Assembly (NCBI GenBank): GCA_900540635.1
Contig: UQGU01000001.1
Location: 163,821 to 227,820 of the forward strand
Direction of reading: 5' to 3'
DNA from: an uncultured Eubacteriales bacterium
GTDB lineage: Bacteria; Bacillota; Clostridia; Oscillospirales; Oscillospiraceae
DNA length: 64,000 nucleotides
Position numbers and translations under genes: made by a program. This document shows positions 17,737-24,422 of the stretch, in pieces; the stretch's first letter is position 1; each line of letters opens with the position of its first letter. The notes beneath the pieces are model-generated. The model had not been told where the DNA came from and ran no database searches. It saw nothing but the letters and a program-made list of their open reading frames with translations.

Positions 17737-17897
17737 TTCTTAGGAAAAGGCATTTGCCTGCCCACGGAGTAACACTCTCTGGCACCTGAATTCAGGTAAC
17801 GACTAAGAATGGATGTGGCTCTGGAGAATCCCGGAAAACGGGTACCGAAGGTGCAAGGCAGCGGAAGCTGCTGAATCTCTCAGGTAAAAGGACAGAG
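17737..17897 (+). promoter_or_regulatory. tandem glycine riboswitch
   Basis: Aptamer 2 (17819-17897) has the family signature: P1 CTCTG/CAGAG, the core ACCGAAGGTGCAA, and CTCTCAGGTAAAAGGACAGAG. Aptamer 1 (17737-17809) is closed by TTCTTAG/CTAAGAA and shows a weaker core (CACGGAGTAACACTCTCTGGC, then a GACTAAG end), as expected for a diverged first aptamer. Binding of glycine would control the hairpin at 17937-17966 ahead of the AGCS symporter. Control of a sodium:alanine/glycine symporter by this riboswitch class is well known. Confidence 0.9.
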
Positions 17898-17936
17898 TGG
17901 GACAATACGAACCTGACCAGTTCGCGCCCATTTTCT

Positions 17937-17966
17937 CGCCGGAGCATTTTGCTTGCGGCGTTTTTT
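17937..17966 (+). terminator. riboswitch expression-platform terminator
   Basis: CGCCG-G-AGCA pairs with TGCT-TG-CGGCG across a short loop and is followed by six T residues. It lies between the glycine aptamers and the symporter gene, so it is the likely regulated terminator. A competing hairpin (CGAAC/GTTCG around 17908-17924) lies just upstream. Confidence 0.8.
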
Positions 17967-18001
17967 ATTTGCCAAAATGAAATAAAAGAGGTAAAACAAA
18001 A

Positions 18002-19393
18002 ATGGAAGCAATTCTGACAAACATCGTGGCAGCGGTCAACGATGTTCTGTGGAACAAGTATCTGGTTCTGCTGTTCCTGCTGCTGGGCAGCGGCATCTAC
18101 TTCACCATCCGTACCGGCTTTGTCCAGGTTCGCAAGTTTGGTGAGGGTATGCGTCTGGTCTTCGGCAATATCAGCCTCAAGGGTAAGGAGGCCGGTAAGG
18201 ACGGCATGAGCTCCTTCCAGGCATTGGCAACTGCCATTGCGGCCCAGGTTGGTACCGGCAATATCGCTGGCTGCGCCTCCGCTCTGGTCTCCGGTGGTCC
18301 CGGTGCTGTGTTCTGGATGTGGGTCTCTGCCTTCTTCGGCATGGCCACCATCTACGGTGAGGCTGTTCTGGCACAGAAGTATAAGGAAGTAAGTGAAGAC
18401 GGTGCTGTCTCCGGCGGTCCCATCTATTACATTAAGGCTGCCTTCAAGGGCAAGCTGGGCACTTTTATGGCTGGCTTCTTCGCTGTTGCCATCATTCTGG
18501 CTCTGGGCTTCATGGGCAACATGGTCCAGTCCAACTCCATCGGTGATGCCTTCTACACCGCTTTCGGTGTTCCCAAGATTGCTGCGGGTATCGTTGTGGC
18601 AGCTGTTTCCGCATTCATTTTCCTGGGCGGTGTCAAGCGCATCGCTGCCATCACTGAGAAGCTGGTTCCCATCATGGCCATCTTCTACATTTGCGGCGCA
18701 CTCATCGCCATCGGTATGAATGCCCAGAATATCCTGCCTGCTCTGCAGTCCATCTTCGTGGGTGCTTTTACTCCCCAGGCTGTCATGGGTGGCGCTATCG
18801 GCATCAGCATTAAGGAAGCTGTCCGCTTCGGTGTTGCCCGCGGCCTGTTCTCCAACGAAGCCGGTATGGGCTCTACGCCCCATGCCCATGCTATGGCTAA
18901 GGTAGAAAAGCCCCAGGATCAGGGTGCTGTAGCGATGGTCGGTGTTTTCATTGATACCTTCATCGTGCTGACTCTGACCGCACTGGTGATCCTGACCTCC
19001 GGCATGCTGGGTACCACCGGTGCTGACGGCCAGATGCTCACCGCTACCGCTCTGGCTCAGGCTGCCTTTAATAACTCCTTCGGTTCCTTCGGCAACGCTT
19101 TCGTTGCCATCTGCCTGCTGTTCTTCGCCTTCTCCACCATCGTCGGCTGGTATTTCTTCGGTAAAAGCAACGTCAATGCTTTGTTCAAGGGCAGCAAGAA
19201 GGCTACTTTCCTCTATGGTGTCATCGCTCTGGTGTTTATCGTTGTTGGTTCTTTCCAGAAGGTGACCCTGGTTTGGGATATGTCCGACATGTTCAACGGC
19301 CTGATGGTCATTCCCAACCTGCTGGCAGTTCTGGCACTCAGTGGCATCGTTGCTAAGTTTGCAAAGGACGACACTTATCTGGGTAAGGAATAA
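18002..19393 (+). CDS. sodium:alanine/glycine symporter (AGCS family)
   Basis: A 463-aa integral membrane protein of the alanine-or-glycine:cation symporter family. Typical features are an N-terminal segment with LLGSGIYFTIRTGFVQVRKF, the family signature SSFQALATAIAAQVGTGNIAGCASAL near residues 63-88 (seen in two parts: SSFQALATAIAAQ and VGTGNIAGCASAL), about ten membrane helices, and FSNEAGMGSTPHAHAMA in the second half. It imports glycine or alanine with sodium. The upstream glycine riboswitch favours glycine as substrate. Codon use is strongly biased to frequent codons, suggesting high expression. Confidence 0.95.
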   Translation: MEAILTNIVAAVNDVLWNKYLVLLFLLLGSGIYFTIRTGFVQVRKFGEGMRLVFGNISLKGKEAGKDGMSSFQALATAIAAQVGTGNIAGCASALVSGGPGAVFWMWVSAFFGMATIYGEAVLAQKYKEVSEDGAVSGGPIYYIKAAFKGKLGTFMAGFFAVAIILALGFMGNMVQSNSIGDAFYTAFGVPKIAAGIVVAAVSAFIFLGGVKRIAAITEKLVPIMAIFYICGALIAIGMNAQNILPALQSIFVGAFTPQAVMGGAIGISIKEAVRFGVARGLFSNEAGMGSTPHAHAMAKVEKPQDQGAVAMVGVFIDTFIVLTLTALVILTSGMLGTTGADGQMLTATALAQAAFNNSFGSFGNAFVAICLLFFAFSTIVGWYFFGKSNVNALFKGSKKATFLYGVIALVFIVVGSFQKVTLVWDMSDMFNGLMVIPNLLAVLALSGIVAKFAKDDTYLGKE

Positions 19394-19426
19394 AACAATA
19401 AGGTAAGATTCTAGTATGCAGAACTA

Positions 19427-19456
19427 CACCCCATCTCAAAAGATGGGGTGTTTTTT
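19427..19456 (+). terminator. intrinsic terminator of the AGCS gene
   Basis: CACCCCATCT pairs with AGATGGGGTG across CAAA, followed by six T residues. Confidence 0.92.
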
Positions 19457-19471
19457 GTATATACCTCTGCA

Positions 19472-19729
19472 TTAAACTGTGATAGCGGCTATGTACTGTA
19501 CGGTCTGCACATGACCCATTGCAATACGGTTCTGCCGATCATACTTCGCACTTCGTACGGGCCACATCTTCTTAGGCCTGGGCCCGCCCACGGAGCCGGC
19601 CTCGCGGGAGGTGAGGTCGCCATTGTAGCCCTGCTTCAGGTTGACGCCCATTTCCTGAGCAGCCTGCATCTTGAACTTGTCCATAGCTTCCCGGGCCTGG
19701 GGAACGTTCAGTTCGTTGCTGTTTTTCAT
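19472..19729 (-). CDS. alpha/beta-type small acid-soluble spore protein (second copy)
   Basis: An 85-aa SASP beginning MKNSNELNVPQAREAMDK, with the same helix and NGDLTSREAGSVGG region as the 16.5-kb copy. Differences are PRPKKMWPV in place of QMVKKMWPV and a distinct tail (AKYDRQNRIAMGHVQTVQYIAA). A GGAAAGGAAGAG ribosome-binding region precedes the ATG. The gene converges on the AGCS symporter. Confidence 0.93.
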   Translation of the reverse strand: MKNSNELNVPQAREAMDKFKMQAAQEMGVNLKQGYNGDLTSREAGSVGGPRPKKMWPVRSAKYDRQNRIAMGHVQTVQYIAAITV

Positions 19730-19847
19730 AGTGATTCTCTTCCTTTCCGTTTCTTTTCGCGGGTTTTCTCCGCAGTCATAGGTTGCGCCGAAACGGCCGG
19801 GAAATGTGTGGATTTTTGAGGGAAAGGTGGGGGAGAATGGAAAAACA
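19545..19847. repeat. direct repeat, copy B
   Basis: Second copy of the SASP duplication described at 16577-16885, 303 bp, in the same orientation. The homology stops abruptly at about 19847, a few bases before the ISL3 transposase scrap. Confidence 0.85.
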
Positions 19848-19853
19848 AAACTT

Positions 19854-19958
19854 ATTGACTGGCTCACAGCTGTCGAGGTCATGGATCTACCTGAATTCGA
19901 CCACTGCACCAATGCATATCACAATTGGTTTCAAGAAATCCTGAACTCCATTTTGTGA
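19854..19958 (+). pseudogene. ISL3-family transposase C-terminal scrap
   Basis: One frame reads IDWLTAVEVMDLPEFDHC followed by TNAYHNWFQEILNSIL and a stop. The order IPEF-x(n)-HNW-x(2)-EILNS matches the end of the DDE domain of ISL3-type transposases. There is no start, no inverted repeat and no remaining catalytic core, so only a scrap is left. Confidence 0.6.
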
Positions 19959-19989
19959 TATTAATTCATAATGAATTTAATGTTAAGTT

Positions 19990-20031
19990 TTCGTGCAAAC
20001 TGTTGATTTCTTCGTGCAAATAGCATATACT
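19990..20031 (+). promoter_or_regulatory. promoter and repeat operator of the relB/yafQ operon
   Basis: TTGATT (20003-20008) and TATACT (20026-20031) lie 17 bp apart. The decamer TTCGTGCAAA occurs at 19990-19999 and again at 20011-20020, 21 bp (two turns) apart, one copy upstream of the -35 and one in the spacer. These are probably the binding sites for the RelB-type antitoxin. Confidence 0.65.
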
Positions 20032-20061
20032 GATTGTACCAGCTAGAAAGGGGATGATCGT

Positions 20062-20340
20062 ATGGCTGGAGCGACGACGAATATCAGCATTCGCATGGAT
20101 TCTGATTTGAAAGCACAGGCCGATGTGCTTTTTGGAGAATTGGGCATGAACCTTAGCACTGCTTTCAACATTTTTGTGCGGCAGGCGTTGCGGGAAGGCG
20201 GTATCCCGTTTGAAATTTCTCTGAATCAGCCCAACAAAGAGACGATTGCCGCTATGTTGGAAGCGGAAAGGATTGCAAAGGACCCGTCCGTCAAGGGATA
20301 CAATGATTTGGACGAACTCTTTGCAGACCTGAAGGCATGA
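20062..20340 (+). CDS. RelB/DinJ-family antitoxin
   Basis: A 92-aa protein with an N-terminal ribbon-helix-helix: TTNISIRMDSDLKAQADVLF, then the RelB/DinJ signature GMNLSTAFNIFVRQALREGGIPF at about residues 33-55. The C-terminal half is acidic and would wrap the toxin. A GAAAGGGG site precedes the ATG. It overlaps the toxin start by 4 nt (ATGA), the usual antitoxin-first order. Confidence 0.93.
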   Translation: MAGATTNISIRMDSDLKAQADVLFGELGMNLSTAFNIFVRQALREGGIPFEISLNQPNKETIAAMLEAERIAKDPSVKGYNDLDELFADLKA

Positions 20341-20627
20341 GAAAGACGAAGTACACGGTCAAGACCACGACCTTGTTCAAAAAGGATTTCAAGCTCGCCA
20401 TGAAGCGTGGGCTGAATATCGAACTATTGGAAAACGTGATCGCCCTGCTGTCTATGGGAGAACCGCTTCCTGAAAAGAACAAGGATCACGCTTTGACCGG
20501 CAATTGGGTGGGACACCGGGAATGCCATATTCTCCCGGACTGGCTGCTGATCTACCGTATTGAAGATGATGTTCTTGTCCTGACGTTAGCCAGAACGGGA
20601 ACGCACAGCGACCTGTTCAGCAAATAA
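20337..20627 (+). CDS. yafQ: YafQ/RelE-family toxin
   Basis: A 96-aa type II toxin, an mRNA interferase of the YafQ branch. Visible family residues are the N-terminal TTLFKKDFKLAMKRG, the DHALTGNWVGHRECHILPDWLLIY block with conserved His, and the C-terminal LVLTLARTGTHSDLF. YafQ enzymes cleave ribosome-bound mRNA at in-frame codons. It is intact in length and motifs, so the pair is probably functional. Confidence 0.93.
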   Translation: MRKTKYTVKTTTLFKKDFKLAMKRGLNIELLENVIALLSMGEPLPEKNKDHALTGNWVGHRECHILPDWLLIYRIEDDVLVLTLARTGTHSDLFSK

Positions 20628-20637
20628 GCGCAAAGAA

Positions 20638-20675
20638 CGCCGCATAGGAGGTATCCTCCTATGCGGCGATTTTTT
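20638..20675. terminator. bidirectional terminator between yafQ and the pilus operon
   Basis: A perfect 14-bp stem (CGCCGCATAGGAGG with its complement) with a 3-nt loop, followed by ATTTTTT on the plus strand. It serves yafQ and may also stop the convergent pilus transcript. Confidence 0.9.
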
Positions 20676-20676
20676 C

Positions 20677-21330
20677 TCACTCCTGGCTTTGACCTAAGTC
20701 TGCCCGCTGGAAGCGGACGGTGACGCGGGTCTGGCCGCCGGGGGTGCAGGTGAACAGGGTCAGGTCCCAATCGCCGGTGGTCATGGCTTCTTCGTCGTTT
20801 GGTTCCAGGATCTCCTGCTCTACCATTTGAAAGGAGACCACCTGGTCGTCCATATCCGTAAAGAGCAGGGTATCCCCGGGTTGGAGGGTTTTGAGCTTGC
20901 CGAAATGGGAAGCGTAGTTGTGGGCGCAGAGGATGAGATCATTCTGGTATAGGGAGCCGGAATAGCGGCAGGGGGCCACTTTGAGATTGGGGTAGCTCCA
21001 CTGGCTCAGCACCGGCAATTCCAAATCCAGAGATGGGATGCTCAGTACGCCAATATAGTCCCGGCCGTTCACGGTTTTTTCCGGCATCTCCCGCTGGGCA
21101 TCCAGCAGGTATTCCGGCAGCTTTACCGCCGGGGCTTCTGTCTGCTCCGGGTCAACCCCGGCCTCCGTTGGGGGCTGCTGGGGCAGGGACTGGGTCAGCT
21201 CTGTGATGACCTGCTGGGCAGCGTCTCCGGCTCTGCGGGACTCCTGGCCGTTATAGGCCCATAGAAACAGGGCCGCTGCCAGCAGCAGCAGCCCCGTATT
21301 GATCCAAATTCTTCCTGGGTCAGTCTTCAT
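20677..21330 (-). CDS. sortase, last gene of the pilus operon
   Basis: A 217-aa sortase with an N-terminal membrane anchor (residues 8-26). Catalytic residues are His137 (LCAHNYASHFG), Cys195 (TLFTCTPGG) and Arg202. The start is the ATG at 21330, overlapping the minor pilin gene by 11 nt; the longer upstream frame is proline/arginine-rich and lies within that gene. It lacks the C-terminal membrane helix of the class C enzyme two genes upstream, so it may be the housekeeping-like enzyme that attaches the finished pilus to the wall (class D/E-like). The class call is uncertain. Confidence 0.85.
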   Translation of the reverse strand: MKTDPGRIWINTGLLLLAAALFLWAYNGQESRRAGDAAQQVITELTQSLPQQPPTEAGVDPEQTEAPAVKLPEYLLDAQREMPEKTVNGRDYIGVLSIPSLDLELPVLSQWSYPNLKVAPCRYSGSLYQNDLILCAHNYASHFGKLKTLQPGDTLLFTDMDDQVVSFQMVEQEILEPNDEEAMTTGDWDLTLFTCTPGGQTRVTVRFQRADLGQSQE

Positions 21331-22003
21331 CCCCGGCCCTCCTGCGGCGGAACAGCCCCACCACAATGCAGCCCAGCCCGCCGCAGACCAGCACCGGCAC
21401 CGGCCACCACAGCTGGCCGGTCTGGGGCAGCTTCTTGCCGCCGGGGAAGGTGGGGTTCGTTGCAGGGCTGGTGGGCTTGGTGGGCACCTCCCGTTCCAGG
21501 TCGGTTTTCGGCTGACTGGCCACGTCATATTGGTATTCCCCCTCATAGAGGTAGGGAAGGCTCACAAGGAAAGGCTCTGTTTTGCCGTACCCGGCAGGGG
21601 CGGTTTTCTGCACCGCCAGATACAGGCCAAAGGGCAGGGAAGAAAAGGTCACTTTGCCGTCTTCCCCCACCTTCTGGGGGAGGGCAGTCACCGGGGTCAG
21701 CTTGCTTTCCAGCTTGAGAAGCTCCCCTGCCAGTTCCGGGGACTGGATGTCTCCAAACTGAGGCATGTCTTCCCGGATGGCCTCTACGGGGACAAAGGAA
21801 TAGTTGCCGTCTTCCTCTGCCACATCCCCCACTTTGTAAAGGGCCAGAGTGCCCCCTGGGAGGGCTTTTCCCTGATAGGTCATGGTCACAGTGATGCTGC
21901 AATGGCCGTCTTTTTGTTCATCGGGCACCGGGTGGGCGGCGGCAGACAGGGGCAGACAGGCCAGGAGCAGCAGCGCAAGCAGACTTTTCAGATGTTTTTT
22001 CAT
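21320..22003 (-). CDS. LPXTG minor/basal pilin with SpaA-like domain
   Basis: A 227-aa surface protein. It has a signal peptide (MKKHLKSLLALLLLACLPLSAAA), one prealbumin-like/SpaA domain (KALPGGTLALYKVGDV to FSSLPFGLYLAVQKTAPAGY), a Pro/Thr-rich stalk, and the sorting signal LPQTG followed by a membrane segment and RRRR tail. The small size and single domain suit a basal or minor pilus subunit. The start at the MKKHLK methionine is supported by an AGGAGG site; the ORF is open 19 residues further. Confidence 0.88.
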   Translation of the reverse strand: MKKHLKSLLALLLLACLPLSAAAHPVPDEQKDGHCSITVTMTYQGKALPGGTLALYKVGDVAEEDGNYSFVPVEAIREDMPQFGDIQSPELAGELLKLESKLTPVTALPQKVGEDGKVTFSSLPFGLYLAVQKTAPAGYGKTEPFLVSLPYLYEGEYQYDVASQPKTDLEREVPTKPTSPATNPTFPGGKKLPQTGQLWWPVPVLVCGGLGCIVVGLFRRRRAGDED

Positions 22004-22013
22004 CACAAACCTC

Positions 22014-22832
22014 CTATTTCTTTCTGCGCCGGGGCAGCAGCAGCAGCAAAAGCAGCACAAGCAATATGGGAATGGCGACGATGGGGGCCACCAGCATGGG
22101 CTCTATCTGGACAGCGTCGGCGGTGACCCGCACGGTTTTGACTTCCTCGATATTGTCGATGCGGTGTCCGCGAACCAGCAGCCGGTGGGTATTGATGCCG
22201 TAGGGGGTGCAGGTCACCAGGGTGCAGTAGTCCTGGCCTTCTACAATTTCCAGTGCGGCGGTATCCTGGGGCTCTACGATGAGGATCTGGTCTACCTCAT
22301 AGGTCAGGATCTCATCCAGCACCCGCAGGAGAAAGATGTTCCCCTCCCGGAGCTTGTCCAGGTTGGTGAACAGCTTGGCGCTGGGCAGCCCCCGGTGACC
22401 GGAGAGGACGCAGTGGGTGCTCTCCCCGCCCACCGGCAGGCTGGTCCATTCCAGATGGCCCACGGCCACCTGCAAAACGGTGTCCTCCGTGCCGTGGTAA
22501 ATGGGCAGGCTCACGTCAATTTCGGGAATCTCGATATAGCCCATGATCCCCTGACCGGAGATGTCCAGCAGGCTTTCGTATTCGGCCTTCTGCTCCTGGG
22601 AGAGGAGGAAGCTGTTGCTGCGGTTGAGCAGGTTCCGGTTATAGGCCCTGGCGGCGTCCCAGATGGCATCATAGCTGGCGTTGTCGAGAGCGGCCACGTT
22701 TTCGGCGTAGGTGGTAATGGCCTTGGTCTGGTGGAGTGCGTTCCAGTAGTCACTGACGGTGGGGTACAGCAACAAGGACAGCCCTATCAGCAATATGAAA
22801 AGCAAAACAATGGTTGACAGATGTTTTCGCAT
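22014..22832 (-). CDS. srtC: class C (pilin-polymerising) sortase
   Basis: A 272-aa sortase with membrane helices at both ends (residues 8-24 and about 248-266) and a basic tail (PRRRKK), the mark of class C. Catalytic residues are His146 (VLSGHRGLPS), Cys208 (TLVTCTPYGINTHRLLVRG) and Arg217. I could not see a clear DPF/W lid motif in the N-terminal region. It sits directly after the major pilin gene and should join pilins by isopeptide bonds. Confidence 0.93.
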   Translation of the reverse strand: MRKHLSTIVLLFILLIGLSLLLYPTVSDYWNALHQTKAITTYAENVAALDNASYDAIWDAARAYNRNLLNRSNSFLLSQEQKAEYESLLDISGQGIMGYIEIPEIDVSLPIYHGTEDTVLQVAVGHLEWTSLPVGGESTHCVLSGHRGLPSAKLFTNLDKLREGNIFLLRVLDEILTYEVDQILIVEPQDTAALEIVEGQDYCTLVTCTPYGINTHRLLVRGHRIDNIEEVKTVRVTADAVQIEPMLVAPIVAIPILLVLLLLLLLPRRRKK

Positions 22833-22853
22833 ACAGGGTTCTCCTTGTGGCTG

Positions 22854-22882
22854 CGTGCCGGGGAGGAAGGCTCCCCGGCACG
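22854..22882 (-). promoter_or_regulatory. intergenic hairpin after the major pilin gene
   Basis: CGTGCCGGGGA pairs exactly with TCCCCGGCACG across 7 nt. There is no U tract, so it is more likely a partial terminator or an RNA-stabilising end that raises pilin over sortase expression. Confidence 0.6.
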
Positions 22883-22926
22883 GGTTTTGAGGGTATCGCA
22901 GAAACGGTTCCGCGGCAGTGCCCCGG

Positions 22927-24366
22927 TTAGATCTCGCTCTGGCTCATGCGCTTCTTGGTGACCAGCAGCACCCCGGCCCCCACGACCAGGACAGCGCCCA
23001 GTACATAGAAGATGGTGGTGCCCATGCCGCCAGTGGAGGGAAGGAGGGTACCGGCCTGGTTCTCGACCTTAGCGGTAACAGTAAGCTTTGCGGTATCCGT
23101 GCTGCTGCCCGCTACCGTAACTTTATGAGGCTCAGTCAGCTGATTGTAGCCGTCGGGAGCCTTGGTTTCTACCAGATAGTAGTCGCCGTTGTCAAGGCCA
23201 TTGAAGTAGGCCGCGCCATCATTGTCGGTTGTCTCGACAGTGGCAGCAGTCATGTCCTTAACCCATTCGACCTTCTTATCGGTCTCATTCCACTTGTAGT
23301 ACAAGGTAGAGCTTCCAGTCTCAGAGATTACTTCCTTATACAGGACAAATTGTGCGTTAGGCAGCTTGGTGTCTTCCTTGCCGGCCTCATACTTGTCGAT
23401 AACGATCTTGGCGCTGTAGACTTTTACAATTTCTGGGGGCGTGGTGGTCTTACTCTCCGAATCGGTAGGATTGTTGCTGTAGGTCAATTCTGCCTTGTTC
23501 TCCGAGACCACCGCAATTGCCTTTTCATTGACGGTAGCGTTATAAGTAACTACGATGTCATCGCCGACTTTGCAGTTTATGACCTTAATGGTCACCTTGA
23601 ACGTATTGGGAGCGGTTGTAGCTTCATAGGTGATCGTGCACTTGTCGGTGTCAGCGGTCACATCAGCACTTCCAACCTTTACCGCAAGGCTGTTCCGGTT
23701 AAAGGTCAATCCATTGCTCATGGTATCGGTGATTTCGTAGGTATACTTGTCAAATCCCGTAGTATCAGGTACCTTGCCTTTGATGGTGTAGGTGACGATC
23801 TGACCCACCTCCACGTCGGTTGCGTCGGCTGTCTTCTCAAAGGGCATGTCGTTCTTATCGTGGATGGTGACAGTCGGGTTGGTAGTGGTCAGGTTGCACA
23901 GAGCACCGCTGGCACTGGCGACGAAGTAGTAGCCCAGGTCGAGGCCGGAAACAGTGACAGAGCCAGCATCTCCGGACAGTGTCTGTCCGGCCTTGCCATT
24001 GATAGCCTTCTTCAACGCCGCGGCAAAGTCGGGTGCGCTGAAGCCGTTGCCGGTAGTAACGACATAAGTATCACCACCGTTGACCTGGGTCAGCTTCAGG
24101 CCATTCCCCTCTGTAGCAGCATAGGCAGCGACAGTGTCGTACCAAGGGTTGCTGCTGCCGATGGTGTAAGAATAGTGATCCTGATCGTCGTAGACGACAT
24201 CAAAAATCTTGTAGGCGGTATAGGTCTGGTCTTTAACGGGATTCGCAACGGTAATGCTGCCCGTGCCGGTGGTTCCAGTTGTCTCATCGGCGGCAACTGT
24301 GACGGCCAGGGCGAAGACCATGACCAGGGCCAGCAGGAGGCTGGTCAGTTTTCTTGCGTGCTTCAT
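22927..24366 (-). CDS. major pilin subunit (isopeptide-forming, LPXTG)
   Basis: A 479-aa pilin. The signal peptide MKHARKLTSLLLALVMVFALAV is followed by an N-terminal pilin domain, a D2-type domain (VGQIVTYTIKGKVPDTTGF, EITDTMSNGLTF), and a Cna-B/SpaA-like domain (ADGYNQL-type end, YYLVETKAPDGYNQL with the E-box Glu), then LPSTGGMGTT and a C-terminal membrane segment. Intradomain Lys-Asn isopeptide bonds are expected from the family. An AAGGAG site precedes the ATG at 24366. The next gene is the class C sortase. Confidence 0.92.
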   Translation of the reverse strand: MKHARKLTSLLLALVMVFALAVTVAADETTGTTGTGSITVANPVKDQTYTAYKIFDVVYDDQDHYSYTIGSSNPWYDTVAAYAATEGNGLKLTQVNGGDTYVVTTGNGFSAPDFAAALKKAINGKAGQTLSGDAGSVTVSGLDLGYYFVASASGALCNLTTTNPTVTIHDKNDMPFEKTADATDVEVGQIVTYTIKGKVPDTTGFDKYTYEITDTMSNGLTFNRNSLAVKVGSADVTADTDKCTITYEATTAPNTFKVTIKVINCKVGDDIVVTYNATVNEKAIAVVSENKAELTYSNNPTDSESKTTTPPEIVKVYSAKIVIDKYEAGKEDTKLPNAQFVLYKEVISETGSSTLYYKWNETDKKVEWVKDMTAATVETTDNDGAAYFNGLDNGDYYLVETKAPDGYNQLTEPHKVTVAGSSTDTAKLTVTAKVENQAGTLLPSTGGMGTTIFYVLGAVLVVGAGVLLVTKKRMSQSEI

Positions 24367-24422
24367 TTTTCGTGCTCCTTCTTTTATCATCATTTTGAAT
24401 TTGAATGGTGGCTTTCCGCGTA

